Source: Colletotrichum lupini
Lineage: Eukaryota; Ascomycota; Sordariomycetes; Glomerellales; Glomerellaceae
Assembly (NCBI RefSeq): GCF_023278565.1
Contig: NC_064678.1
Span: forward strand, 1,922,001 to 1,986,000
Reading direction: 5' to 3'
Length of the DNA stretch: 64,000 nucleotides
Part shown: positions 13,401 through 23,033 of the stretch, piece after piece
Position numbering within the stretch: position 1 is the stretch's first letter
Layout of the letters: every line of letters begins with the position of its first letter
Notes under the pieces: model-generated
The model's database searches: none
The model's input: the letters and a program-made list of their open reading frames with translations, nothing else
Told to the model about the DNA's origin: nothing
Made by a program: the position numbers and the translations under genes

Positions 13401-14977
13401 GCGACAAGACCAACTCGGACCCTCGCTCTTCTCTTGTTCCCGTCAAGACGCCTGAGATGATACAAATCGGTAGAGAGTTTCTGGCGTTTTCTCCTCGAAA
13501 GAACTCTGAGTGCACCACAAGCACTGATTCCAGCAGTTTGGGCATGTACACACTTGCAGATGCCATGGCTTATGTGCCCGATCCGAATGCACCTCTTGTT
13601 GAGGACGAGATTTGGGATGAGTACAACGATCTAATCGGCGACGTACCGCCATCTGCGACATCATCAAAGGGCGCCCCGTTCCATCTCGAGACCCACGGCT
13701 CGCGAATGTCAAAGAGGTCTTTGAAGCCTCTCGAATCTCCCACCATTGCGCCGCCATCAAAAACTCTGGAGAAGAACGTCGAGGTCGAAGCGGGCGCTAC
13801 AACGTCTAGTGTCTATTCCGCCGATATGACCGAGCGTCTCAAGGCTGCCTTTGCGTTGAAGCCTGAGGGAGAAATCCTTGTACCTGTTGGCGAGATCCCT
13901 GCTAGAGTCATTGACCGCGAGAGCACTGAGCTAGCACGTAAGGCGACGGCCGCGTCTCAGAGAAGTAGCAGCTCGTCTCGCAGATCAAGACAGTCCGACT
14001 GCAGCTGCAAGTCTTCCGAGGATGAGTCGCCGCTCTCTCAAGTCAACCTTCGTGTCGGTTCGATGACGGTCAGCAAGTGGTTGTCTTTTGGTCATGTGCT
14101 CTTCAGCCCAGCCCGGGACCAGCTTCTGGATGTTGTCGGCTCGCTGAAGCGTCACTCCATCCTCGTTGTCGATGGCCTTGGTAACGATGACTGGTCGTTC
14201 TACGCGGCAGAGACATACCCTGCTGCTACCTTCTTCAACCTGTCACCCCGCGCGCCGTTGCCAGAGGAGCATAAGAACTCGTCAAGCTTCCCATTGAGCC
14301 CGCCAAACCACCATCAGGTTCAGTACCTCTCTCAGATGGACAAGTTCCCCTTTGGCGCAGAGAGCTTCACCTCGGTGGTCTTCCGCTTCCCTGCAGCCGC
14401 GCCTGAGTCTCACTATCGGAACATTGTTTCGGAAGCACGTCGAGTTCTCAAGCCGGGTGGCTACCTGGAGCTCTCGATCCTTGACGTTGATCTTAACAAC
14501 ATGGGCAACCGAGGTAGGCGTACTGTCCGCCGACTGAAAGAACGCATCCATGTGAACAACTCGGAAGTCAGCATTGGCTCGTCCTCCGACCTCATTCTGC
14601 GCCTCCTCGGGCGCAAGGGATTTTCCGATGTCAAGAACTGCCGCGTCGGCGTGCCAGTGGCGAGCGTGGTGACTCGGTCGGAGAGCGGCAGCAAGAAGCC
14701 ACCCGTCGCTGGCGCCCGGAAGGCTAAGGAAGTTCGCAGCCTTGCCGAGATGATGAACGAGGACGGCGATTCCGCCGATGAGAATATCACCAAGATGGTG
14801 GCCAAGGTGGGCCGATGGTGGTACAGCCGCTGCTATGAGAGCGCAGCTGGGACCATCAGCAAGAGCATCTGGTCTGATCGTGCTTTGCTTTCCGAGTGCG
14901 AGGAGCTGCGGACAAGCTTCAAGCTCATGGTTTGCTACGCACGTGTACCGGATAGGGCGCGAACCGCAAGTATCTGA
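10481..14977 (+). CDS. Large disordered protein with C-terminal methyltransferase-like domain
   Basis: A single uninterrupted exon encodes 1498 residues. Residues 1 to about 1185 are low-complexity and rich in Ser, Pro, Thr and Arg, with many SP/TP and RRxS-like sites, which suggests a phosphorylated, disordered scaffold. From about residue 1188 the sequence becomes globular and resembles a class I SAM-dependent methyltransferase: a beta-strand with VVDGLGNDD stands where motif I would be, then an acidic-hydrophobic strand, then the typical RVLKPGGYLEL segment near residue 1321. Motif I lacks the usual GxGxG, so activity is uncertain. ATG 10,481 is the first in the frame and begins MATRRAALG; nothing upstream argues for an earlier start. 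Proteins of this layout are known from filamentous fungi, but I do not recognise a named orthologue. Substrate and location are unknown. Confidence 0.85.
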   Translation: MATRRAALGLPSRPDEQIRARRAAAAGYIGQSEDLQNTPRRIRREGENIRIAIQQPVQTKPAPMPSTASSRRPSIPMPSTRPPLTHQTQSWSSNSTAAERPSHAPIMSGSSTSGQSQSSVAKPKRNVLRRKQSSVTPKTPSLRHDSNNTDSTRGSSSSSAPRSRSSLEPAPYHLDRGMTESPTEIRIAHVIDLPKTQAQPVTIYPELDRYREIYGRPSTSSEGSSVDFLHRLATHDLPPPTPVFSGTSSQLSAFSGSPSTRFSESTSPGPYSRDTTPTSMSSQSPGLVVPMRLPVPRVRQVSPAVTRPPVARRRAGSIPNEMEAFSADPQGLAAVRESLTSSSSNSTVREGDRKESKKKKRLSPLPPSPPPRKSSQKFTKDQDKDESPSKASREPAVPVMAAPSPVQSPPRRTPAASPRATPPARPSRDNTPDLQSQLFGPLPIIHSNLSSSSLLGDKRGPELQSLSRSTTPLSYPDNPQQTSRLPVGREATPAPRSANAVDTKKKNDRTVTRTPSPGTSTFSRFPFFGRRSKTAPEVPQVDKKDKPARKGPAAGTGHEGYGRLGGLRRRSGSSSTNLARPSLGPGSSQDSLSSNQPTDPFLLERMNPVIISGGGLVDNRNNSVDLVRSESYQSLGYASEVSTTSSIGRSLAPSAIPRGGPHPSLSRRRPSDSSDSEAVTMKPTLAFRRSVQRLRSSPDQSPLKLPQPINTTGITSPSINSHDTSILTDDSQFEMHREVIRGRIAAATATTPKKLTKRTRSPRKWNLFSRSQSQPNTKKSEKDAVPVAATVKVVQHKPAAFYTLMDGSEQEDIGTPDVEEILREAEVFDLPSPPPVLKERRTSSASQTNRRESLSRLLQPTKSSQARRNSATAKSTSIPAIRSMKPTHTPQSSVSKPAEPRPSRLPQVGRIPKVVTSRPEHTSSRSFSRPFNRISMQIPPQAASFNPDFVALGATPTPELSTPELSRGESTATSDKTNSDPRSSLVPVKTPEMIQIGREFLAFSPRKNSECTTSTDSSSLGMYTLADAMAYVPDPNAPLVEDEIWDEYNDLIGDVPPSATSSKGAPFHLETHGSRMSKRSLKPLESPTIAPPSKTLEKNVEVEAGATTSSVYSADMTERLKAAFALKPEGEILVPVGEIPARVIDRESTELARKATAASQRSSSSSRRSRQSDCSCKSSEDESPLSQVNLRVGSMTVSKWLSFGHVLFSPARDQLLDVVGSLKRHSILVVDGLGNDDWSFYAAETYPAATFFNLSPRAPLPEEHKNSSSFPLSPPNHHQVQYLSQMDKFPFGAESFTSVVFRFPAAAPESHYRNIVSEARRVLKPGGYLELSILDVDLNNMGNRGRRTVRRLKERIHVNNSEVSIGSSSDLILRLLGRKGFSDVKNCRVGVPVASVVTRSESGSKKPPVAGARKAKEVRSLAEMMNEDGDSADENITKMVAKVGRWWYSRCYESAAGTISKSIWSDRALLSECEELRTSFKLMVCYARVPDRARTASI

Positions 14978-17223
14978 GTCTTTCAAGTCTCTTCATTCCT
15001 TATTTGCTTCAGCCTGGTTTCCTTACTATCCTCGTTTCATACCACAACGCACATGACCAATTCCAACGTATCTTTGTTACAAGGGCATCATTATGGAAGA
15101 TTCGGAACGGAAGAGGAAGCATCACAAGATCAAAGAGGGCGCGAGCCCATGATCGACTCTGGCCTACAGTGGCTGAGTCTTTCCCCCTTTTATACAACGA
15201 AGCAGAGCAGCCGGTGAACACAGCACGGCGTTTGCGAGAGGGCTCATCTAACCCATTCATCCTTGGCTGAGTGGGCATGGATAGCCCTTTCACCATCCCT
15301 TACTATCATATTTCTTTACCATCTATACGCAAGCCATCACTGGCGAAATATGTAACACATAGTATTGGGTCTTGAAATCCGTGGTCCTGTATTTGTCGAC
15401 TGGCTGTGCCATGGCGGAAAGGCCTCTTTCTCTTCTCTCATCTATTTCTTTCACCACAAAAGTAAATGGCGCGACATTAATATTTTTCTACAACCTCATC
15501 AGCGATAGGACACTCTTTGGGAGCGGATTAGCAAGGAAAGCTGGACTGGACTAAACTTGGAACACAGTATGGGTATGAATAATGTGATGGCTGGGCCGTT
15601 GCGCTTCTCTTTTGGGTTGTCTCTCTTTCTTTCTCGCTCAATCGGAGCGTTGGGTTTTGGGACGTGGTATCATGGCAAGGGACGAAATGAGAGAGACAGA
15701 GGATGGGAAGCGTGGTGGCTCGAGGCCCAACAGGAGAGGAGGAAATTGGTAACGAGAGTACGGCATGATGAATCATGTTGGATGTCTGGACTGTCCTTGA
15801 AGCGTTTTGCATGGCACGAGATACCCCAATCTTTTAGTAGCGGAAATGAAATGATCTGATTCTAACGTTGTGTCTCTTCCTTGTGATCTTTACCGTGTAT
15901 CATCTCAACGGTTCCAGTGTTGTTCAGATGAAGAGTATCACCTGCCCAGCGCATTTGAGACCACCGGTTCTTGCAGGCCGTGACCCATGGTTTCCTTCTC
16001 ACCACGGGGTCATAAGGTCGTGGTTCCCGTTCCTGAATAATATGACGCAGCTAGCCCACTTGGGCTACTTACCTCCTTCCCATATCCAGAGTCCAATCTT
16101 CAGAGAATGCAGATTCCGCCTCGGAGAACGCTTGGCAACAGGTCTTGTGGTGCCTTCCCTCCATACCTGTTTGCCTCTCCAATCAGTAGGTACGCCTATT
16201 TTGCCCAATCCCCAAGCGGGATGGCGATGGGAGTGCTTGCTTTTGGTGATTCAGCTTACAGGAGAAGCTGCTGCTTCAACGTTGCCTTGGAGAACAAGAT
16301 GCAAGGATAAGGTGCTTGGTCTTCTCCCTTAGGAGAGATAAAAGTACTCTACCTGCCCCCAAGCTGACGTCCGTTTCCTCCCCTCTTCAACTTCACAGAC
16401 ACCATGTCGTCCTGCACCATTTTCCTGGCTTCAGGTTTGGCTGATGTTCCTGGAAGCAGACCAGCATCGAGACAAGGTTCGCTGCGAGTAAAAACTTCGT
16501 TCTTTGGAATCAAATTTCCTCACATCCAAACTTCGACATAAACTTCGACATGTAAACACAGCCATGGGACTTCGGAGTTTTAGGATAGTTCTTAGGAGTG
16601 TAGCTCTGTTGTTCAATATTAGGCTATCACGCGAAGTCGGTCGAGAGGAGAGATCCCTCCGAGTGGCAGAATACGACAGGCGTCCCAGGTCAGAACAACG
16701 GGCTCAAATCATCTGTATTCAGCTCACGTGGGTTTATTCAGTAGGTAGTTCACATACACACTCATCCACAGCATCGTCTCCACACTCATAGGAACTCGAA
16801 GGTGAAGGAAGCCCTCTAGCCCACGAGACTTGTTTGGTCGACACTGTGAATCAGATGCGTCTGTTGTTTTTCCTCGCCTCAGGCGTTGCAAAGGTCTTCT
16901 CAATCCTTCACCTCTTCACGCTGGACCGCGCTCACACTTGCCTTCTTCCATTCACAGGCTTTCTACCTCCCTTATTCACCCGCCTTAATCAAGACTCCCA
17001 AACAACCACCGCGTTTCTTCCCCTCTTAATCTCGGGCCCATGAAGGCTTCTTTCCTCCTTTCCAAATTCCACTCTCCTATTCATTGTGTCCCTTGCGACT
17101 CATCCCTCGACAGCTTCTTCCTTCTCGACCGAGCGCCGCCGGAACACACATCATCGCAACTCGATCGCCTCTTCAGCCATCCTTACCTGCTCATCTTTCA
17201 TCGTCCGTCATCTCACTGCGAAG
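14978..17223. other. Intergenic region
   Basis: This contains the 3' flank of the methyltransferase-like gene and the 5' flank of the gene at 17,224. No frame over about 155 codons occurs and none shows a domain. The last 350 bases before 17,224 are CT-rich, consistent with a promoter or leader. Nothing else was recognised. Confidence 0.5.
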
Positions 17224-18364
17224 ATGAGCTCCCACAATATCCCCAAGCGCAATGCCACCGGGGCATTTGCGACCCCAATCGATCCGCCTCAGCTTCGCGC
17301 TCACCCTCGCGCCCATCAACAGCAGGACGGCAACGAGAATCTCATTGATGAGACTGCCAAGATGGCAAAGAGGCTCACCGAGGGCCCCTCCCAGACCCAA
17401 TGCGTCTTTGGCAATGAAGACATTGCCCCCAGCACCAGCATTGCTGGCGTCTCCGGTCGCCTTGGCGATCCCAAACTTGCTTCGATGCAAAAGATGGTCC
17501 TCGACTCGGTTCCTGAGGGAAGTCAGGTCAAAATCATCTATCTCATCACCAAGGTAAGCCATCTCATCTCATACCATCTCACCAAGCCTCACCACCTTCC
17601 ATTACTACCATATTCACGCGTGATGCCGCTGCTAATGATAAATAAAGGAGAATGAGAACAACGACTTCCGAGCTGGAACTGATAACAATGCCGCTGCTGC
17701 ACAAGCTGGACCTTTCGAGGTGGGCCGCTTTGTTCAACAGAACAATGCGGTTCAGGACCGCACTCGCGCCCAGGTCCACCAGCACAGACAGGGTGAGGAC
17801 AATGATGAAGAGGATGAAGATGTCTCCCTGCGGCCTAGAAAGCGTCGCCGAGCTTCCTGCCGAGTCTCTCCTCTTCATATATCGCCTAGAGGCCTCAAGA
17901 CCGAGCAAGAGGACGAGGAGGAAAGTGAGAAGCAGATCAAGGAAGAGGTCGATGATGAGGTCGACGATGAGTTCAAGGAAGAGGTCGATGATGAGGTCAA
18001 GGAAGAGGTCGACGATGAGTTCAAAGAAGAGGTTGACGATGAGGCTCTCTTCTTTGCAGAACCCGACGAAGTCATCAATCGCAACTTCTCTATCACACGG
18101 GCCATGCACAGAACGACTCCCTCCCTATATGGTCTTCCTTCTGGAAATAGCTTTCCGTCATCGACTCGAACCGCTCAGCAGATCAACACCTCTGATGATA
18201 ACGATGATGGTGACGAGGACGACGGCGAGGAACCAGTGCAAGTCAGATACACTGGAAGTTACTTTGATAACTTTTTCGCCGCATATGATGCCGCCTTCTC
18301 CGCTGAGGATCCTTATCCCTATCTTCGGAGCTTGGATGATCTCGACTTCCCTGGACTGCGTTGA
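17224..18364 (+). CDS. Acidic repeat-bearing hypothetical protein (two exons)
   Basis: Exon 1 is 17,224-17,553 and exon 2 is 17,648-18,364, giving 348 residues. The 94-bp intron has donor GTAAGC, a CTAAT branch-like word and an AAG acceptor, and joins in phase 0 so that YLITK continues into ENENNDF. I chose the ATG at 17,224 (MSSHNIPKRN) because the upstream in-frame part reads like leader. Exon 2 carries a basic cluster RPRKRRR that could be a nuclear localisation signal, then a strongly acidic block of KEEVDDE-type repeats, then a second acidic run (DDNDDGDEDDGEE). The C-terminus is aromatic and acidic (YFDNFFAAYD). I recognise no family. A nuclear acidic protein is a guess from composition only. 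Confidence 0.7.
17942..18046 (+). repeat. Tandem repeat coding for KEEVDDE-type units
   Basis: Degenerate in-frame copies of gaagaggtcgatgatgag, alternating with gagttcaag, encode EEVDDE(V/F)(K/D) units. It is a coding minisatellite inside exon 2 of the acidic protein and could vary in copy number between strains. Confidence 0.75.
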
Positions 18365-18774
18365 TCAGAGCGATTGAGTACAATGGAGAGAGTATCATCA
18401 GCACTCACTAGCCTAGAGATACGCAAGAAGGTCTCGAGAGAAGCACTTGTGGAACAGGACTTCTTTGGTCTGCGGGTATTGATTTGCATTTGGACGGGCA
18501 GACGAGTGCTCTGGGCTTTCTGAAGGTTGTTTAACAAGGAAGACATGGAGTCAATGGGACAGAGAGTTTGTTGGTCACTAAGTGTAGTATTAGAACAAGA
18601 GGATGGTGAGAAGGGCTTGTACATGTACTTAAAGAAGAACTACAAGCTACCTTAGTTCACCCAGAGCTACCAATACACCCTGAGCCTGTAATCCTTTCAT
18701 GGACAGTGCTTTGAGTGAACCTCTTCCGATCTAGACTATAAAGAGAGAGTCCTGTTTGTAGGTCGTCAATTCAA
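18365..18774. other. Convergent intergenic region
   Basis: This lies between the stop of the plus-strand acidic protein and the stop of the minus-strand F-box gene, so it holds both 3' flanks. No gene was seen. Confidence 0.5.
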
Positions 18775-20367
18775 TCACCTGACGTTGCCAAGTGTGGTGC
18801 CCGTTGCGTACAGCATCCGAATGCTGCCAGAGTCACGATACACCTTAGGACCTGGCGAATACGTGTTGCTGGTACCATAAACGGGTGCAGTCCAAGACTT
18901 GTCATTGGGGGACTTATAGGAACCGTAGTCATACCAAGCACGGATGGTGAGTCTGTCGGGCCCGGGACCAAGTATGATTGAATAGTCTATTAGACAGCGT
19001 GAACAATGGCCATTCACTTCGATTCCCGGCTGATTGACTGCCAGTCTGACGGCGTTGCCAAGTTCCTTTGGGGGACCACCCCAAGATTCAGATCCACCGA
19101 TGTGCCGACAGATTCTCTCTGAAACTTGCCAAACTCCAAGGCCCTGCTGATAACTCAGTGCCCGCTGAGTATATAGTATGAACCTATCGGCTATAACTTT
19201 TGGCGCGGCGTGAAAAGAAGTCTTGGTCTTTTGGCCTGGAGAAGGGGCATACTCGAAGGTAAACGGTGACATGATCTTCTTCAAATACTCCTGGTTGGCG
19301 GCTGTTTCGGGTCGCATGAGCTTGAGTGCGAGTTGAACATGGCTCTCTCGAATGTCGAAACGGGATAAGAAACATGCTCTATTTGTGTCATATGGGCAAG
19401 TACGCAGCAGATGCCAAGGTACGTCGTTCGTATCAATGCGATGGAGCAGGTGGCAGCCTCCGCAGACCCAGTGGTTGGGTGAGGTGAATGCCAAACCAGC
19501 CAAAAAGTCTAGTTTTTGACTGACGGCAAGGCGAGTGAACAGCAGCCTCCAGTCTTTCTGGAGGAGAATTTGCATGTCTTTGCAGGTTTGACGCAAAATG
19601 AACTGGTCGTGCAGTTCAAGAAAGCTGATGATGTGGTACAGCATCTCATTCGGAAGCTTCAAGAAACTCGGTACCGTGCATGTCTGCGGTTGAACCCGGT
19701 GAGCTGGACCCTTCGCAAGCGCCTTCACCCTCTTGAAAGCCCTCCGGACCAAAACGCGGCCCAGAAACAGTCGCCGTACCACGCTTCCTTCCCTATCCCT
19801 CGCGGGACCAAATCGGCTTCGCAGGGCCCGCACGACACCTCGCAGGCTACAATCATCCTCCGCAGCAGCAGTCGCCCGCGCGGCGGACAGCACGCTCGCG
19901 TCGACTGTCGCGTGGACCCAGTTCCACACGGTTCGGTACTCCTTTCTGATATCGTCGCGCTCGACCACACCTTCATAGTACTCTGCAAGACGTGTTTTAA
20001 ACTCCTCACGAATGTCGTCGAGGGTGACTGCCGCTGGCGCAGGCGGCAGGGGCTGCTGAGGAGACCCGCCCGCCCTTGCCGAATAGGCCGCTCGTAACTC
20101 TCGGGAATACTGCTCTTTGAGTTGAACCTGTCGCCACGAAATCAGCTCATCAATCTTTGGGATGTAGAGGATCCGCTGCGTGGGATCCGAGGCGTTGGGT
20201 GGTGCTGTGGGGTCGATGTATTCCCAGATGTTGTGTTGGTAGGCCTGGAATTTTAGCTGTATCAGCCATGAAGGCCAATCCTTGCGATGTCTTAAGCGTG
20301 CCGTAGTCGGACATTCAGTCTTCATGGTGAAGGTTTGCGCAGTGGTACTAGACTGTGTGTTGTTCAA
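18775..20367 (-). CDS. F-box protein with copia Gag-like N-terminus
   Basis: An uninterrupted frame of 530 residues. Residues about 26-110 resemble the N-terminal Gag-like domain of Ty1/copia elements: a Trp-rich pattern (KDWPSWLIQLKFQAYQHN, then IWEYIDP) followed by a helical linker. Residues about 232-280 form a clear F-box beginning with LPNEMLYHIISFLELHD, followed by QTCKDMQ. The remainder has CGGCHLLH and other Cys/His-bearing segments often seen in ascomycete F-box proteins. F-box proteins link substrates to SCF ubiquitin ligases through Skp1. The Gag-like front could be a domesticated domain. Alternatively, two neighbouring genes happen to stay in one frame, or a short in-frame intron near 19,700 was missed. 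The substrate is unknown. Confidence 0.8.
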   Translation of the reverse strand: MNNTQSSTTAQTFTMKTECPTTARLRHRKDWPSWLIQLKFQAYQHNIWEYIDPTAPPNASDPTQRILYIPKIDELISWRQVQLKEQYSRELRAAYSARAGGSPQQPLPPAPAAVTLDDIREEFKTRLAEYYEGVVERDDIRKEYRTVWNWVHATVDASVLSAARATAAAEDDCSLRGVVRALRSRFGPARDREGSVVRRLFLGRVLVRRAFKRVKALAKGPAHRVQPQTCTVPSFLKLPNEMLYHIISFLELHDQFILRQTCKDMQILLQKDWRLLFTRLAVSQKLDFLAGLAFTSPNHWVCGGCHLLHRIDTNDVPWHLLRTCPYDTNRACFLSRFDIRESHVQLALKLMRPETAANQEYLKKIMSPFTFEYAPSPGQKTKTSFHAAPKVIADRFILYTQRALSYQQGLGVWQVSERICRHIGGSESWGGPPKELGNAVRLAVNQPGIEVNGHCSRCLIDYSIILGPGPDRLTIRAWYDYGSYKSPNDKSWTAPVYGTSNTYSPGPKVYRDSGSIRMLYATGTTLGNVR

Positions 20368-21839
20368 GAGAAGAGTCCAAGTAAGTGATGCTTTGGAAAG
20401 AGCTGGCCACGATCCGCTTCGTTTTGGCGAGGAACGCAGGCCTTTATAGATTTGGCGAACATTCTCACGAGGTTCTTGGGAACCTTGACGGAAAGGTTGG
20501 GTGCAGTATGGGGATGACTGAACTTAGCCGAAAGGGACGTCAAGGGTGGAAAGTCAAAAGAGGGAAAGGAGAAAGGGCGTTGTCATTTGAAGATGCGAGA
20601 TGACTTTTATCCAAATAATACAATCATCCCATCTGTACGGTCAATAATTTCCATACTCTGCGTCTTGTCTGAGCCTTGTCTCCTGTTCAAGTCAAGGTCT
20701 TTGGAACCATTTATGTCTTAATTACTTACTATTATTCTTTCTTATCCCTATTCATCTTTGTCTCCTTATCTAGACAATAATGATTAGGCGAGTTAAGGAG
20801 CAGTGCAAAAGAGCCACGATACGCAGCCATCCGTCGGCCATAAACCCGTAGTTCTCCTGTAACTAGCACATACGACCATACCCATTGGAAACCTCGGGAT
20901 CCCGTCCGCTCTCCCATAGATAAGCCAATGAGGGCCGGATTAGTAGTTGGGTCGGTGACGACCAGCGAATACCTGGTGTTGTATGTTTTCTTTTGACAAA
21001 TTCGATGAAGATATCGTGAGTTTTGTTGCGGTTGGTGACGGTGCATGTTCTTTGGTGACTTTGGTGGAGTTAGCGGGGTTAGTGGGGTTAGTGGGGTCGC
21101 GGCTTATGTTAAGACATGTAGAGGATGGCGGGGTTTGCTGTCTTTTGCTAGTACATGTTCTCTGTGTCACTGACGTGCAAACAGGTTCTGAAACAGATGA
21201 TTTGCCTTGGTATACTTCCAGCGATATCTTACAATTGCCATCTGAGAAGGGCTTGGCCCGCGTATTTGGGCAATAGGACTGGCCAGATCAGTTACCTTAC
21301 CGTAGTGTACTTCCCCGTACGATTACTCACCAAACGCATACGATGCGGCGGAACACATAAGAAGTTGTATGCTGGTCTTTGTCTCCATGCCGTTGAAAGG
21401 GATTGATAGTCTGTCGTCCCAAATAGCTAGCATTCCATGGCGACGAAGGAGACCAAGTGAACAAGTAATGGCAGCTGCGTCCTCGGCCGAATTGCTGTTG
21501 AACACAGTCAGCTCTTCTCAGTGGAACCTTGTAATCCCGGCCCGAATTTCATAATACCTTCCATGCCCTGTCTTGGGACATTCAAACTCACGAAATCATG
21601 ATAGAGTCATGCACAAATCTTCGTCAAGAGTCTGCACTGGCATAGAGTCATGGTTTGTCATGACGTAAGAGTGCTTTCGCTCCAGCGTGTCTGTCATGTA
21701 GATGCTCTCAATGATCACAAGGAGGGGAGATGTGTTCTCGAATTATCTCGCATGGTCTAGGTAGGGTGCAGGTTGTGTTCTTGGCTCCTAGATCCTTGCC
21801 TGGGAATGGGAGGAGATGAAAATTTGACTCCGGCTGTAT
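20368..21839. other. Intergenic region left of the peptide cluster
   Basis: Its left part would be the promoter of the minus-strand F-box gene, and its right part the 3' flank of the UstYa gene ending at 21,840. No recognisable coding frame occurs. It contains a short G-rich tandem repeat near 21,064-21,097. Confidence 0.5.
21064..21097 (+). repeat. 9-bp G-rich tandem repeat
   Basis: About three and a half copies of the word ttagtgggg (first copy ttagcgggg). Three GGGG runs are separated by five bases each, so the strand is a G-quadruplex candidate if the nearby GG is used. It is not the fungal telomere repeat TTAGGG. Confidence 0.6.
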
Positions 21840-22668
21840 CTACGGGAACGGTTTAGTTGTAACAGTCTTGCCGTACGTCTTCATTTGCTTTATCAGGCGC
21901 CTGTTATCACCACAATGCCGAACATCCTGAGAGCCATCAATGAAAGGCGCGATTGTACCGTTGGGCAGAATCGGCTGCTGCTCTATCGTACCATCCGCTG
22001 CGCAAAGAATGCTCTACATGAAGCATGTTAGCTCAGAGAAGCTACATGGCGACTTAGTGTTAGGGTCATAGGCACCTTGCGCATGTAGTCGAGGCAATGC
22101 GGCCAGTGATCGTGGTCGTTCCAGTCTAGTCCCGGGTCGATTCCCCGATGGGCTCCTTGCAGGACGCTTCGAAATATTGAGAGGCAGTGAAGTTGATGAA
22201 ACCTGTAGAATAGTGAGAACATTATTAGCGTGTGTTGTAGTGCGTTCTTTATTGGATGGAAGGTTGCACTTACATGGCGATGGTGGCGCTCATACCCATG
22301 CTACCTTGGGCGGGATCCGTGAGGTTGAATATGATGGAGCCGGAATCTCCTTCAACGTCTTCCCAGAGACTGTCGTACTTGGGATCCAGCGACATGTGAG
22401 CCCAACTCCGACCAAAGACTGCCTCGATTTGAGAAGGACCGGATTGTGCATTGTGATGAAAAACACTGTTGGGCGAGGTGAGAGCAAACGCCACGGCTGC
22501 CAGGATGAGTGACGTGGTGCAGGCGCAATAGACCAGTAGAAGAGTGGTCAGAGAAGCTAGGCTGTAGGGTCTTGCTGATATGTCTGGATACACGGTTTCT
22601 TCTTCAGAGGTTTCGTTGTCTGCTTCTCTACTCTGGAGCTGAGAGTACTTGGACTTTGGGTCCATCAT
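21840..22668 (-). CDS. UstYa-family (DUF3328) peptide-modifying oxidase, canonical
   Basis: I reconstructed three exons: 22,668-22,274, 22,202-22,076 and 22,013-21,840. Introns are 71 bp (GTAAGT...CAG) and 62 bp (GTGCCT...TAG). The 231-residue product has a cytosolic N-terminus, one membrane helix at about 38-63, and the two diagnostic UstYa motifs: HQLHC at 134-138 and HWPHC at 164-168, the latter followed by LDYMRK. The third exon adds ILCAADGTIE and the typical DVRHCGDNRR segment, which confirms the splice choices. In ustiloxin, asperipin and cyclochlorotine pathways such proteins act in the secretory route and oxidise, cyclise or halogenate the peptide. It is the leftmost member of the cluster and faces the same way as the next three genes. 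The substrate here is inferred from the precursor at 28,302. Confidence 0.9.
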
Positions 22669-23033
22669 CTCTACGTTGGATGGTGGATGGATGATGACGG
22701 ATTTACAGCGAAGGCTGGGGAGTGAGTGTTAAGAGACAATACAGCGGGGATGTCCACTACAAATACAAGTCGCCCATTGAATTTGCCTTCCCTGCCCCGC
22801 TATGTAGAGAGAGGGGGAAGACAGACAGACACGTCAAGGCCATGCTACACAGATTACAAACGTTTGACAAAGATAGTAATCACAAAGGATACTAGCGATT
22901 ACAGTTAGAAAATAAATGGCGGGAAGTTCTCATAAAATTGCAGATTAGGTTTCCTAAGTCATTTAACGAGCAAGATTCCGTACTAAGTAACTAAGCAGGC
23001 ACCTCCCTGCATTCGTCTCTACAGCGAGGAGCT
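22669..23033. promoter_or_regulatory. Intergenic region upstream of the UstYa gene
   Basis: A 365-bp spacer between the start of the minus-strand UstYa gene and the stop of the next minus-strand gene. It must hold the UstYa promoter. I see no clear shared operator. Confidence 0.4.

Noticed and set aside
21064..21097. Interstitial telomere repeat
   Set aside because: The unit is TTAGTGGGG, nine bases, not TTAGGG.
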